Shown here piece after piece: positions 6,701-15,130 of a stretch of DNA of 17,692 nucleotides. The stretch comes from Tannockella sp964369175 (lineage in GTDB: Bacteria; Bacillota_I; Bacilli_A; Erysipelotrichales; Coprobacillaceae): contig CAYJEM010000041.1 of assembly GCA_964369175.1 (NCBI GenBank), positions 1 through 17,692 on the forward strand. Direction: 5' to 3'. Within the stretch, counting starts at the first letter, position 1; each line of letters starts with the position of its first letter. Below the pieces are notes generated by a model. That model was not told the origin of the DNA. It searched no databases and was given only the letters and a program-made list of their open reading frames with translations. The translations under genes were made by a program, and so were the position numbers.

Positions 6701-7198
6701 ATGCTACATATTTACTATGGTACAGGAAAAGGAAAAACAACTGCATCAATTGGTTTAGCTACAAGACTACTTGGTGTAAAAAAGAAGGTTTTGGTTATTC
6801 AATTTCTAAAAGATGGAACTAGTAGTGAAATTGTTTCATTAAAAAAACTTGGAGCTACAATTGAATATTTAAAAATGCCTTCAATGTTTGTTGATATGAA
6901 TGACCCTGACATGGTTAAAGAAGTCAAGGCAATGCAGTTATCACTATTTAATAAGATAGATGATTCTTATGATGGAATTATTCTTGATGAACTACTTGAT
7001 GTTCTTACGCTTTCATTATTAAATGAAGCGGATGTCATTAAGCTAATAAGTGATTTAAAAAAGCAGTCTGAAGTTGTTGTAACTGGTAGAAAACCACCAA
7101 TTGGGTTATCAAAGATTGCTGATTATATGACTGAGATGAAAAAAATAAAACATCCATATGATCATGGCGTTCTTGCCAGAAAAGGAATAGAATACTAG
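6701..7198 (+). CDS. ATP:corrinoid adenosyltransferase family protein (CobA/CobO/BtuR type)
   Basis: Family members transfer the adenosyl group of ATP to cob(I)alamin to give coenzyme B12. The 165-residue product starts with a P-loop GTGKGKTT (7-14), which in this family binds ATP in an unusual orientation. It then has QFLKDG (34-39), ILDELLD, TGRKPP, and the C-terminal block HPYDHGVLARKGIEY (the H-P-Y-D-x-G-x-x-A-R-x-G-I-E signature). Slightly shorter than the typical 170-200 residues. GGAGG precedes the ATG by 6 nt; a TATAAT at 6672-6677 is a possible -10 but no good -35 is visible. The stop is TAG, 44 nt before pgcA, and the two may share a transcript. No other cobalamin gene is in the window, so salvage rather than synthesis is the natural guess, and a B12-dependent partner is not seen here. 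Confidence 0.8.
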   Translation: MLHIYYGTGKGKTTASIGLATRLLGVKKKVLVIQFLKDGTSSEIVSLKKLGATIEYLKMPSMFVDMNDPDMVKEVKAMQLSLFNKIDDSYDGIILDELLDVLTLSLLNEADVIKLISDLKKQSEVVVTGRKPPIGLSKIADYMTEMKKIKHPYDHGVLARKGIEY

Positions 7199-7206
7199 AG
7201 ATGGAG

Positions 7207-7242
7207 AGGAGGATGTGATAACTTTGTTATCACAAAGCGAGT
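7207..7242 (+). promoter_or_regulatory. pgcA translation start region with hairpin between Shine-Dalgarno and start
   Basis: A strong AGGAGG (7207-7212) lies 30 nt before the pgcA ATG, far beyond normal spacing. The gap contains a perfect 9-bp hairpin, TGTGATAAC (7214-7222) / GTTATCACA (7226-7234), with loop TTT. Folding it out leaves 9 nt between GGAGG and ATG. No other in-frame start codon exists between the upstream in-frame stop (TAA 7219-7221) and ATG 7243. Confidence 0.6.
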
Positions 7243-8937
7243 ATGGACTACAATAAAGAATACCAAAGATGGATTAATCATCCAAATATTGAAGAATCTA
7301 TGAAGGTTGAATTAGCTGCTATGGATGAAATAGCAATGCAAGATGCGTTCTACACAAATGTAGAGTTTGGAACTGCAGGAATGCGTGGAATTTTAGGTGC
7401 GGGAACGAACCGTATGAATATCTATACAATCCGTAAAGCAAATGTTGGTTTTGCTAAATATGTATTATCTTTAGAAAATGGAAAAGAGAGAGGAATTGCA
7501 ATTGGATATGATAACCGTCATATGTCATATCGTTTTGCTTTAGAAAGTGCAAAAGTACTTGCAACTTTTGGAATTAAATCATTTATTTTTGAAAGTTTAC
7601 GACCAACACCAGAATTATCATTTGCAGTGCGTCATTTAGGATGTGCTGGGGGAATTATGATTACAGCTAGTCACAATCCAAAGGAATATAATGGATATAA
7701 AATTTATGATGATACAGGGTGTCAGTTAATTCCTGAATGGGCAGATCAAGTTGTTGAGTATGTAAATGAAGTAGCAGATGAATTATCAATTGATGTTGTT
7801 AGTGATGAAGTTGCATATGACTTTATTACTTGGATTTCAACAGAGGTGGATGAAGAATACTACCAAGAAGTTATGAATATTGAGTTAAATAAAGGACTTA
7901 ATAAAGATGATTTTTCAATCGTATTTTCCCCACAACATGGTGCTTCAAATATTCCAGTAAGAGAAGTATTATCTCGTCTTGGATATAATGTGATACCAGT
8001 GCTTAGTCAATGTGCGCCAGATCCAGATTATACAAATACAAAATCTCCGAACCCTGAAGTAGCAGTATCATATGACCTAGCAATAAAAAAAGCAAAAGAA
8101 ACAAATGCTGACGTTGTTGTAATTTGTGACCCTGATGGTGACCGTTTAGGGGTTGTGTGTTTACATGAAGGTGAATATGTATTAATGTCAGGAAATCAAA
8201 GTGCTGCTGTATACTTAGAATACCTATTATCACAACATAAAGAAAAAGGTACTTTACCTAGCAATGCTGTAATGTATAACACAATTGTAACAAGTGACTT
8301 AGGTGCTTTAGTTTCTCAAAGCTATGGTGTTGATGTTGAAAAAACATTAACTGGTTTTAAATTTATTGGTGATAAAATCCGTAAATATGAAGCAACAAAA
8401 GAAAAACAGTTTATCTTTGGGTATGAAGAATCTTATGGTTGTGTAATCAAAGAATTTGTACGTGATAAAGATGCAGTGCAAGCAGTTTTATTAGCTGCAG
8501 AAGCTGGTAACTTTTACAAAAAGCAAGGAAAAACACTAGTTGATGTTTTATATGAATTATATGATAAATTCGGTGCTTTCCACGAAGAGCAAGTTGCTCT
8601 TTCAAAAGAAGGTGCTAGTGGAGCAATGCGTATTAAAGAAATCATGGATGGACTTCGTACAAATGGTGTAGAAAGTATTGGTGGTCTAAAAGTAGTTTCT
8701 AGCGAAGATTATGCGACGAGCATTTGTTATAAAGATGGTCAAGAAATAACAATTGATTTACCAAAATCAAATGTATTAAAATATTATTTAGAAGATGGTT
8801 CTTGGATAGCTGCTAGACCAAGTGGTACAGAACCTAAATGTAAATTCTATTTCTCAATTGTTGGTAAAACAACAGCGGATGCAAAAGAAAAAACAGAAAT
8901 ATTTAAAAAAGATATTTTATCAATTATTGGAGAATAA
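7243..8937 (+). CDS. pgcA: Alpha-phosphoglucomutase / phosphomannomutase family
   Basis: Interconverts glucose-1-phosphate and glucose-6-phosphate through a phosphoserine enzyme, linking glycolysis to UDP-glucose, cell-envelope glycans and storage polymers; cytoplasmic. The 564-residue product has the full alpha-D-phosphohexomutase set: TASHNP with the phosphorylated Ser143, the Mg2+ loop DPDGDR (296-301), the sugar-binding GYEESYG (393-399) and the phosphate-binding RPSGTEPK (525-532). Its length matches the PgcA/YhxB type of Bacillus rather than the shorter GlmM or the ManB type; mannose-phosphate activity is possible in this family. The ATG at 7243 is the only in-frame start after an upstream stop, although the Shine-Dalgarno is 30 nt away behind a hairpin. 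It is preceded by the corrinoid adenosyltransferase gene and followed by a terminator, so it ends that transcription unit. Confidence 0.93.
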   Translation: MDYNKEYQRWINHPNIEESMKVELAAMDEIAMQDAFYTNVEFGTAGMRGILGAGTNRMNIYTIRKANVGFAKYVLSLENGKERGIAIGYDNRHMSYRFALESAKVLATFGIKSFIFESLRPTPELSFAVRHLGCAGGIMITASHNPKEYNGYKIYDDTGCQLIPEWADQVVEYVNEVADELSIDVVSDEVAYDFITWISTEVDEEYYQEVMNIELNKGLNKDDFSIVFSPQHGASNIPVREVLSRLGYNVIPVLSQCAPDPDYTNTKSPNPEVAVSYDLAIKKAKETNADVVVICDPDGDRLGVVCLHEGEYVLMSGNQSAAVYLEYLLSQHKEKGTLPSNAVMYNTIVTSDLGALVSQSYGVDVEKTLTGFKFIGDKIRKYEATKEKQFIFGYEESYGCVIKEFVRDKDAVQAVLLAAEAGNFYKKQGKTLVDVLYELYDKFGAFHEEQVALSKEGASGAMRIKEIMDGLRTNGVESIGGLKVVSSEDYATSICYKDGQEITIDLPKSNVLKYYLEDGSWIAARPSGTEPKCKFYFSIVGKTTADAKEKTEIFKKDILSIIGE

Positions 8938-8962
8938 CTCATCATATGATGAGTTTTCTTTT
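8936..8962 (+). terminator. Terminator of pgcA
   Basis: AACTCATC (8936-8943) pairs with GATGAGTT (8948-8955) around ATAT, followed by TTCTTTTC. The stem begins inside the stop codon. The palindrome is symmetrical, but only the plus strand has a good U-tract. Confidence 0.75.
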
Positions 8963-8969
8963 CTTCTTG

Positions 8970-8997
8970 TTGAAATATTTATTTTATCATGTATTAT
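8970..8997 (+). promoter_or_regulatory. Promoter candidate for pth-mfd
   Basis: TTGAAA (8970-8975), a 16-bp spacer and TATTAT (8992-8997), directly after the pgcA terminator. The transcript would start near 9004, about 15 nt before the pth ATG. Confidence 0.45.
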
Positions 8998-9019
8998 TAA
9001 TAAGTAACGAGGTGAATGT

Positions 9020-9574
9020 ATGAAGTTAATTATAGGACTTGGAAATCCAGGTAAAGAGTATCAAAACACACGCCATAATTGTGGCTTTTTAGCGCTTGAT
9101 GAACTTGCAAAAGAATTAGGTGTAACCATCAACCAACAAAAATTTCATGGAGAATATGTTAAAACAAAGTATAAAGGAGAAGATGTTATCCTTTTAAAGC
9201 CATTAACATATATGAACAACTCTGGTCAATCACTGCAAGCATGCATGCAGTTTTTTAAAGTTGATATAGATGATGTGGTTGTTATCTATGACGATTTAGA
9301 TATGCCAGTAGGAAAACTTAGATTACGTACCAGTGGTTCAGCAGGCGGGCATAATGGAATTAAAAGCATTATACAACATATTGGTAGTCAAGAATTTAAA
9401 CGAATTCGTATTGGTATCGACCGTAGTAAGCAAATAAAAGTTGTTGATTATGTTTTAGGCAATTTTACAAGTGAAGAAAGAAAATGGGTAGAACAAGGAT
9501 TTATTGAAGCAACTAAAGCAGTTCTTTTAACGATTGATAAAGATTTTGTGGCGGCAATGAATACCTTTAATTAG
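9020..9574 (+). CDS. pth: Peptidyl-tRNA hydrolase
   Basis: Cleaves the ester bond of peptidyl-tRNAs that drop off ribosomes, recycling tRNA; cytoplasmic and normally essential. The 184-residue product has the family's N-terminal GLGNPGKEYQNTRHN with Asn9 and catalytic His19, TYMNNSG with Asn66, YDDLDMP with the catalytic Asp (about residue 91-92), and GSAGGHNG with Asn112, so all residues known to matter in the E. coli enzyme are in place. GAGGTG precedes the ATG. The TAG stop is 8 nt before the mfd ATG and overlaps its Shine-Dalgarno, so the pair is translationally coupled. Pth next to mfd is a conserved Bacillota arrangement. Confidence 0.96.
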   Translation: MKLIIGLGNPGKEYQNTRHNCGFLALDELAKELGVTINQQKFHGEYVKTKYKGEDVILLKPLTYMNNSGQSLQACMQFFKVDIDDVVVIYDDLDMPVGKLRLRTSGSAGGHNGIKSIIQHIGSQEFKRIRIGIDRSKQIKVVDYVLGNFTSEERKWVEQGFIEATKAVLLTIDKDFVAAMNTFN

Positions 9575-9582
9575 GTGATAAA

Positions 9583-12500
9583 ATGAAAAAAATACTTTCT
9601 ATAATAAAAAAAACAGAAGCGTATAATGCATTTATAAATGGAAAAGATATTGTTGTAAACCAACCATATCATGAGGCGTTGCTCCATGCAACTGCCTTTT
9701 TAGACTGTCCTAAAAATATAATGATAATCACACCTTCACAGTATCAAGCTAACCAACTATACCAACATCTTGCATCAATGATTGGTACTAGTGCTTTATA
9801 CTTTCCAGTTGATGAATCATTTAGAATTGAAACCTTAGCCTCATCACCTGAAATTATTAGTGAACGTATTGCAACAATGTATAATTTACTAGATGATCGT
9901 CCACGAGTTGTAGTTTGTCATGTTCATAGTGCAGTACGTTATTTACCCAGTAAGCAACTTTTCCAAGAAAATGTATTAAGTCTTAAAGTAGGAATGCAGT
10001 ATGACATTCAAGATATGCATAGAAAATTACATTCACTTGGATATAAGTATACAAATAGAGTAGAACAACCGTTGTATTTTGCAAAACGTGGTGGTGTAGT
10101 AGATGTTTATTCATTACAATATGATTATCCAATTCGAATTGAGTTTTTTGATGATGAAATCGATGATATTCGTTTCATTGATCCAATAAGCCAAAGAACA
10201 ATATCAAAAACAAAAGAAATAACAATTATACCGGCAACAGATATTTTATATAAATCAAATGAAGTAGCATCAGTCATTGAAAGAATCGATCATCTTGCAA
10301 GCGTTCAAAAAGTGGAACAAGAATTTCATGAAGAATTACAAATGCAAGTTGAACTTGCAAAGGAAAACCTAAATACTAGCTTAAATGATTTTACAATGTA
10401 TCGCTATCTAGGGTTATTTGAAAATGTTACAACTATTGTTGATTATTTAGAAAATCCTCATATTTACATGTCATCTAAAAGCGACTGTAATAGTTCTTAT
10501 AAACAATTTGTTGAGGAAAATTTTTATTATAATCACGAATTAAATACTGTAGGTAAAATGATTAAAGGTCTGTCATTACATGTTGACTTTAATACTACAT
10601 ATTCAAAGAAGTATCAAGAAATAAAAAAATTACCAACAAAAAGTGATGATGTTGTATTTTTAACACACCAAATACATATAAATAAAAGCATTGAAAAAGA
10701 TGTTATTGAAGCAATTAATGATTACCAAAAAATAGGAACTGTTTTAATATGTTTAGAAAATCAAACATATGTACGTTCATTAATCGATTTATTTGAAAGA
10801 TATAACCAAACTTTTACTATGATAGGTGATGAGGATAAAATTTATCCAGGGATCAATATTTATGTTGGTACTATGCAAGTTGGACTTTCGTTTGTTGAAA
10901 GTAATATTACTGTATTAACGACGAATGATCTATTTGTTCAAGCACAAATAAAAAAACCAAAGTACGTAAAGTATAAAGATGCTAAAATTATCAAAGATTT
11001 TCAAGAGCTACACATTGGTGACTATGTTGTACATGATAGCCATGGAATAGGTCAATATTTAGGAATTAAAACATTAGAAACAAATGGAAATCATCGTGAT
11101 TATTTATATGTGAGTTATGCAGAAGATGCAACTTTATATATTCCAGTAGAACAATTTAAACTAATTCGTAAGTATTCATCGAGCACAGGAAAAATACCAA
11201 AGGTTCATAAACTAGGTGGTGTTCAATGGCAAAAGACAAAACAAAAGATTCGTGATAAGGTTGATGATATTGCAGATACTTTAATTGAAATATATTCTAA
11301 ACGTATGGCTCAAACAGGTTTTGCATTTAATAAAGATAATGATGAACAATATCTTTTTGAAAAAGCATTTGGTCACCAATTAACACCAGATCAAATTACT
11401 TCTGTCGATGAAATAAAAACAGATATGGAAAAGACAATACCTATGGATAGACTATTATGTGGGGATGTTGGGTTTGGAAAAACAGAAGTGGCACTAGTTG
11501 GTGCTTGTAAAGCTGTTTTATCGAATAAACAAGTTGCCTTTTTATGTCCAACAACGATTCTTTCAATGCAACATTATAAAACAACCGTTGCTAGATTTAA
11601 GTCTATGGCAGTAAATATAGCACTTTTAAATCGATTTACATCAACAAAGGAAAAGAAACAAATATTACAAGATGTAAAAGATGGAAAAATTGATATTCTT
11701 ATTGGAACGCATAGGATATTGTCAAAGGATGTTCAATTTAAAGATTTGGGGTTGTTAATTGTCGACGAAGAACAACGTTTTGGAGTTGGCCAAAAAGAAA
11801 AAATCAAAATGTATCGTGAAACAATAGATGTTCTAGTGTTGTCAGCTACACCAATTCCAAGAACATTACAAATGTCACTTATGAATATTCGTGGGCTCTC
11901 ACAAATTGATACTCCACCCAAAGAACGTATGCCGGTACAAACATATGTTGTTGAAAAAAATAATAAACTAATTAAGCAGGTTATAGAAAGAGAACTTGCT
12001 AGAGATGGACAAGTTTTCTACTTATATAACCGTACCAGTGAAATACATAATGTTGCTTCGAGATTGGCCTTTGAAATACCCGGTGCACGTGTTGCAGTTG
12101 GACATGGACAAATGGCCAAAGAAGAACTTGAAGATGTAATGATTCGCTTTATTAATAAAGAATTTAATGTACTGGTTTGTACGACGATTATTGAAACAGG
12201 TATCGATATTCCTAATGCAAATACAATATTAATAGATAATGCTGATCGTTTTGGGTTAAGTCAACTATACCAAATCAAAGGACGTGTTGGCCGTAGTAGC
12301 CGTAATGCCTATGCATATCTATTATATTCATCGACTAAAGAAATGAGCGAGATTGCAACGAAACGATTGCAAGCTATAAAAGAGTTTACAGAACTTGGTA
12401 GTGGGTATAAAATTGCAATGAGGGATTTATCATTGCGCGGTGCTGGGGATATTCTTGGTGCCAAGCAAACCGGATTTATTGATACAGTAGGTTTTGAAAT

Positions 12501-13008
12501 GTACATGAAAATATTACAAGAGGCAATTAATCAAAAGACAAATAAGGTGAAAAATGATGAAAAAGAAGTTCCTTCATTGAATATTCAAGTTGATGGTTAT
12601 ATACCAAAGCAATATGTTGAAAGTGATATTGAAAAACTTCAAGTATATCAAAGAATTGATAAAACAAAAACAATGCAAGAAGTATTGCAATTACAAAATG
12701 AGTTTATGGATTATTATGGTAAACTTCCAAATGAAATCATGGTACTACTTGATAAAAGACGATTAGAAATTCTAGTTGATGATCCTAGTATTGAATCTTT
12801 AAAAGAGGAAAACAATAAGATCGAATTTGTATTTACAAGTGCATTTACAAGTACTTGTGATGGTATTGCGTTATTTGAAAAAGTAATTACAACATTTGCA
12901 AAAGCGAAGTTTAAAACAAATAATGGAAAAATTTCTATAACAATTCAAAAAAGTGAAAAGTGGTTAGGACAATTAAATACATTACTACAATCATTACAAA
13001 ACAAGTAA
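9583..13008 (+). CDS. mfd: Transcription-repair coupling factor Mfd
   Basis: Large ATP-driven translocase that removes RNA polymerase stalled at DNA lesions and recruits UvrA for nucleotide-excision repair. The 1141 residues are close to the usual 1150-1180. Domain order is complete: a UvrB-like N-terminal region (to about 350), a CarD-like RNA-polymerase-interaction domain (about 476-535, GDYVVHDSHGIGQYLG), the RecG-like translocase with Walker A GDVGFGKTE (627-635), DEEQ box (728-731), SATPIPR, the TRG-type stretch ETGIDIPNANT and helicase motif QIKGRVGRS, and the C-terminal TRCF domain that gates UvrA binding. The Shine-Dalgarno AGGTGA overlaps the pth stop codon. The gene ends 1 nt into a bidirectional terminator shared with the convergent minus-strand pair. 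Nothing is missing; divergence is mostly in the N-terminal third. Confidence 0.97.
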   Translation: MKKILSIIKKTEAYNAFINGKDIVVNQPYHEALLHATAFLDCPKNIMIITPSQYQANQLYQHLASMIGTSALYFPVDESFRIETLASSPEIISERIATMYNLLDDRPRVVVCHVHSAVRYLPSKQLFQENVLSLKVGMQYDIQDMHRKLHSLGYKYTNRVEQPLYFAKRGGVVDVYSLQYDYPIRIEFFDDEIDDIRFIDPISQRTISKTKEITIIPATDILYKSNEVASVIERIDHLASVQKVEQEFHEELQMQVELAKENLNTSLNDFTMYRYLGLFENVTTIVDYLENPHIYMSSKSDCNSSYKQFVEENFYYNHELNTVGKMIKGLSLHVDFNTTYSKKYQEIKKLPTKSDDVVFLTHQIHINKSIEKDVIEAINDYQKIGTVLICLENQTYVRSLIDLFERYNQTFTMIGDEDKIYPGINIYVGTMQVGLSFVESNITVLTTNDLFVQAQIKKPKYVKYKDAKIIKDFQELHIGDYVVHDSHGIGQYLGIKTLETNGNHRDYLYVSYAEDATLYIPVEQFKLIRKYSSSTGKIPKVHKLGGVQWQKTKQKIRDKVDDIADTLIEIYSKRMAQTGFAFNKDNDEQYLFEKAFGHQLTPDQITSVDEIKTDMEKTIPMDRLLCGDVGFGKTEVALVGACKAVLSNKQVAFLCPTTILSMQHYKTTVARFKSMAVNIALLNRFTSTKEKKQILQDVKDGKIDILIGTHRILSKDVQFKDLGLLIVDEEQRFGVGQKEKIKMYRETIDVLVLSATPIPRTLQMSLMNIRGLSQIDTPPKERMPVQTYVVEKNNKLIKQVIERELARDGQVFYLYNRTSEIHNVASRLAFEIPGARVAVGHGQMAKEELEDVMIRFINKEFNVLVCTTIIETGIDIPNANTILIDNADRFGLSQLYQIKGRVGRSSRNAYAYLLYSSTKEMSEIATKRLQAIKEFTELGSGYKIAMRDLSLRGAGDILGAKQTGFIDTVGFEMYMKILQEAINQKTNKVKNDEKEVPSLNIQVDGYIPKQYVESDIEKLQVYQRIDKTKTMQEVLQLQNEFMDYYGKLPNEIMVLLDKRRLEILVDDPSIESLKEENNKIEFVFTSAFTSTCDGIALFEKVITTFAKAKFKTNNGKISITIQKSEKWLGQLNTLLQSLQNK

Positions 13009-13036
13009 AAATGACTTCATTATGAAGTCATTTTTT
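13007..13036. terminator. Bidirectional terminator between mfd and the dUTPase-like gene
   Basis: AAAAATGACTTC (13007-13018) pairs with GAAGTCATTTTT (13024-13035) around a 5-nt loop. Read on the plus strand it ends in T6 for mfd; the A5 run on its left gives the U-tract for the minus-strand genes, whose last stop is at 13040. One hairpin serves both convergent units. Confidence 0.88.
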
Positions 13037-13039
13037 CTT

Positions 13040-13495
13040 TTATGTTGAGCCATAGCCCTTAACAATGTCATCCATTGAAAGACCAAGTAATACGCCAAAT
13101 ATTAAGTAGTCATCAACAACATTTTGATATACTTTAAATTCATATGATTTTGTTAATTGTAAAGCTCCTTCATTGACAATTAAGAATTGCTCGATGGCAT
13201 TATGGGTTTCAGGAATTTCTTGAAATCCTTTTAGCTCATCAATGTGTAGTTGTTTGCCAATTGTAAGCAATAAGTTTAACCCTTTAATATAATCAGGAAG
13301 GATATCCTCAATAGTAGTTTCATCCTTTATAAAGTAATAGCATTTTGATAGCGTAGCCACCTTACCTAAAGTTGAAATAAAAGCGACAATTCCTTTATGA
13401 ATATTTTCTTTTGCAAGTACATGATTTTTAACTCCGGGAATAACATCAACAGGGTTTTCAACATGCAACTTAAATAATGTATTAATTCTGTCCAT
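13040..13495 (-). CDS. Dimeric dUTPase-like protein lacking metal-binding acids
   Basis: The 151-residue all-helical protein resembles the dimeric (MazG-fold, dUTPase_2) dUTP diphosphatases: the stretch AFISTLGKVATLSKCYYF (38-55) aligns by eye with their ALLVELGELANETRCFKYW segment, DYIKGLNLLLTIGKQL (68-83) with EYVDGLHFLLSLGLEL, and the C-terminal YLIFGVLLGLSMDDIVKGY (130-148) with YLxLGELLGFTxEEIxxAY. The Mg2+-binding ExxE...E and ExxD acids are replaced (Thr42, Lys45, Leu49; Asp68 and Lys71), so pyrophosphatase activity is unlikely. This points to a pseudoenzyme or regulatory descendant. GGAGA lies before the ATG, and the gene starts 24 nt after the YigZ-family gene in what looks like a two-gene minus-strand operon ending at the shared terminator. 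Family call moderate; function unknown. Another helical family is possible. Confidence 0.6.
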   Translation of the reverse strand: MDRINTLFKLHVENPVDVIPGVKNHVLAKENIHKGIVAFISTLGKVATLSKCYYFIKDETTIEDILPDYIKGLNLLLTIGKQLHIDELKGFQEIPETHNAIEQFLIVNEGALQLTKSYEFKVYQNVVDDYLIFGVLLGLSMDDIVKGYGST

Positions 13496-13519
13496 ATGTT
13501 TGTCTCCATTTCTAAAAAA

Positions 13520-14116
13520 TTATACTTCTACGTAAGTCGTACCAACATGTTTTTTTGTATATTGATTAGCAGTTAAATCCTGGATCACATCAAAAAAATG
13601 TGAATCTTTAATATAACACGTATAGCATACATCATCTAAATACATTGTATTAGTAATTTGGATATTTGAACTCCTTGCAAGATGTTCAAACTTCTTTGTA
13701 AAAGAGTAACCGATTGTTATATCATACACATCAATTGGCTCTTTAGTAACAATTGTCGCAACCTTCAATGCTTCAGCAACACTTTGGGTATATGCTCTGG
13801 TAAGTCCACCAGCTCCTAGTTTTATACCTCCAAAGTAACGTGTCACAATTGCAATAACATTTGTTAATTCTTGTTTTTGAAGTACGTTTAACATTGGCAT
13901 CCCAGCTGTTTTGCTAGGTTCACCATCATCATCTGCCCTTTCTACCTTATCTACAATATAGGCAAGACAGTTATGGTTAGCATCATTGTATTTATCACGA
14001 TAAAATTGAATGATTTCTTGAATTTTATTTTCTTCATCACAAGGGATTAAAGTGCATATAAAAGTTGATTTCTTAATGATGATTTCGTGCTGTATTAATT
14101 CTTTAATCGATTTCAT
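13520..14116 (-). CDS. YigZ/IMPACT family protein (YvyE-like)
   Basis: Member of the UPF0029/IMPACT family, related in eukaryotes to a regulator of the Gcn2 stress kinase; the bacterial role is unsettled and a link to translation is inferred from family reports. The 198-residue product has the family core: DDDGEPSKTAG (62-72) and TRYFGGIKLGAGGL (92-105), followed by the AYTQSVAEAL helix, then a ferredoxin-like C-terminal domain (about 130-198). The length equals the usual 200 or so. AAGGAG lies 8 nt before the ATG. It is the first gene of a minus-strand pair with the dUTPase-like gene and is divergent from degV; an extended -10-like TGATAAAAT is present on the minus strand upstream, without a clear -35. 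Confidence 0.92.
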   Translation of the reverse strand: MKSIKELIQHEIIIKKSTFICTLIPCDEENKIQEIIQFYRDKYNDANHNCLAYIVDKVERADDDGEPSKTAGMPMLNVLQKQELTNVIAIVTRYFGGIKLGAGGLTRAYTQSVAEALKVATIVTKEPIDVYDITIGYSFTKKFEHLARSSNIQITNTMYLDDVCYTCYIKDSHFFDVIQDLTANQYTKKHVGTTYVEV

Positions 14117-14216
14117 GTTTTTACTCCTTATGAGTCTATTTTATCATAAATTTGTAAATAATAGTATAGATTAAACACCTAGTTTTTGATATGATAAAGC
14201 ATAGGAGGGGACGGAA

Positions 14217-15074
14217 ATGAAAAGATATGCTATTTTAGTTGACAGTGGAAGTCAAATTGAGATTGGGTCAATGGACCATGTGGGGATATTTGTAGTACCA
14301 CTACAAGTGATTATCGAAGATAAAGCTTATAATGATCAAATAGATATAAGTAGTGATGAAGTTTTTAAGCGAATGGCAGCAACAAAATGTCTTGCATCAA
14401 CGTCACAACCAACACAATGGAATTTAGAGAATACAATTGATAAAATAATTGGGAGTGGGTATGATTGTATTTTGGCTTTACCGATTGCTAGTGGATTAAG
14501 TGCAACAGGGTTAAATATTATGGCAACATGTAAACAAAAAGAAATTGAAGTTATTGTGGTTGATACAAAAAGTACAGCAAGTAATCAAAGATATTTAGCG
14601 GGTTTAGCTAGGGAATTACTTGAAAGTAATAAAGATATTAAAGAAGTTGTTGAAATTTTAAAAAATAAAGTTGAACGTTCTGGGACACTTGTTATGGCGC
14701 CAAATTTAGAACACTTAAAAAGAAGTGGGAGAATTACACCAGGAGTGGCCATTCTTGCTAATATGATGAAGATTGTTCCAGTTATGAAACTAGAACACAA
14801 TCTTGGAGGGAAGATTGATATCTTAAGTAAAGTTAGAACGGTTAAAAGAGCAAATAGAATTATTGTTGAAAATATGGTGAATAATCATAAAATCAATAAT
14901 ACTGACTTTATTATTGCTGTGCAACATGTACACGCAATTGAGCTTGCAAACGAGGCTAAGCAAATGATCATTAATATGATTGGTGAATGCGCTGTTGAGG
15001 TACGTGAATTACCAGCGGTTGTTGGTGCACATCTAGGAATTGGGGGAGTCGGTTATCAATTTATTGAAAAATAA
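14217..15074 (+). CDS. DegV family fatty-acid-binding protein (FakB-like)
   Basis: DegV/FakB proteins bind a long-chain fatty acid and present it to the kinase FakA for phosphorylation, allowing incorporation of exogenous or recycled fatty acids. The 285-residue product has the N-terminal VDSGSQ (8-13), TSQPT (62-66), the PIASGLSATG stretch (89-98; usually PISSGLSGT), HLKRSGRIT (166-174), KVRT (205-208) and HLGIGG (272-277), which bind the ligand carboxylate and headgroup in characterised members. No fakA is visible in the window and genomes carry several paralogs, so ligand and partner are unknown. AGGAGGGG lies 7 nt before the ATG. It is divergent from the YigZ gene and followed by the desulfoferrodoxin-like gene after a 56-nt gap with no terminator, so the two may form an operon. 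Confidence 0.93.
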   Translation: MKRYAILVDSGSQIEIGSMDHVGIFVVPLQVIIEDKAYNDQIDISSDEVFKRMAATKCLASTSQPTQWNLENTIDKIIGSGYDCILALPIASGLSATGLNIMATCKQKEIEVIVVDTKSTASNQRYLAGLARELLESNKDIKEVVEILKNKVERSGTLVMAPNLEHLKRSGRITPGVAILANMMKIVPVMKLEHNLGGKIDILSKVRTVKRANRIIVENMVNNHKINNTDFIIAVQHVHAIELANEAKQMIINMIGECAVEVRELPAVVGAHLGIGGVGYQFIEK

Positions 15075-15130
15075 TATTGATAATACTAATTTTTGGAAAG
15101 AAGCTACATTTTAGTAGTGAGGAAATTAAT

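Noticed and set aside
7214..7234. CRP- or Rex-type operator in the palindrome before pgcA
   Set aside because: The TGTGA and TCACA half-sites are present, but their spacing is 11 bp instead of the 6 bp of those consensus sites, and the position inside the SD-ATG gap fits an RNA hairpin better.
15077..15130. TTG start 54 nt upstream for the desulfoferrodoxin-like gene
   Set aside because: The extra residues are not part of the family N-terminus, and GAGGAAA sits directly before ATG 15131.
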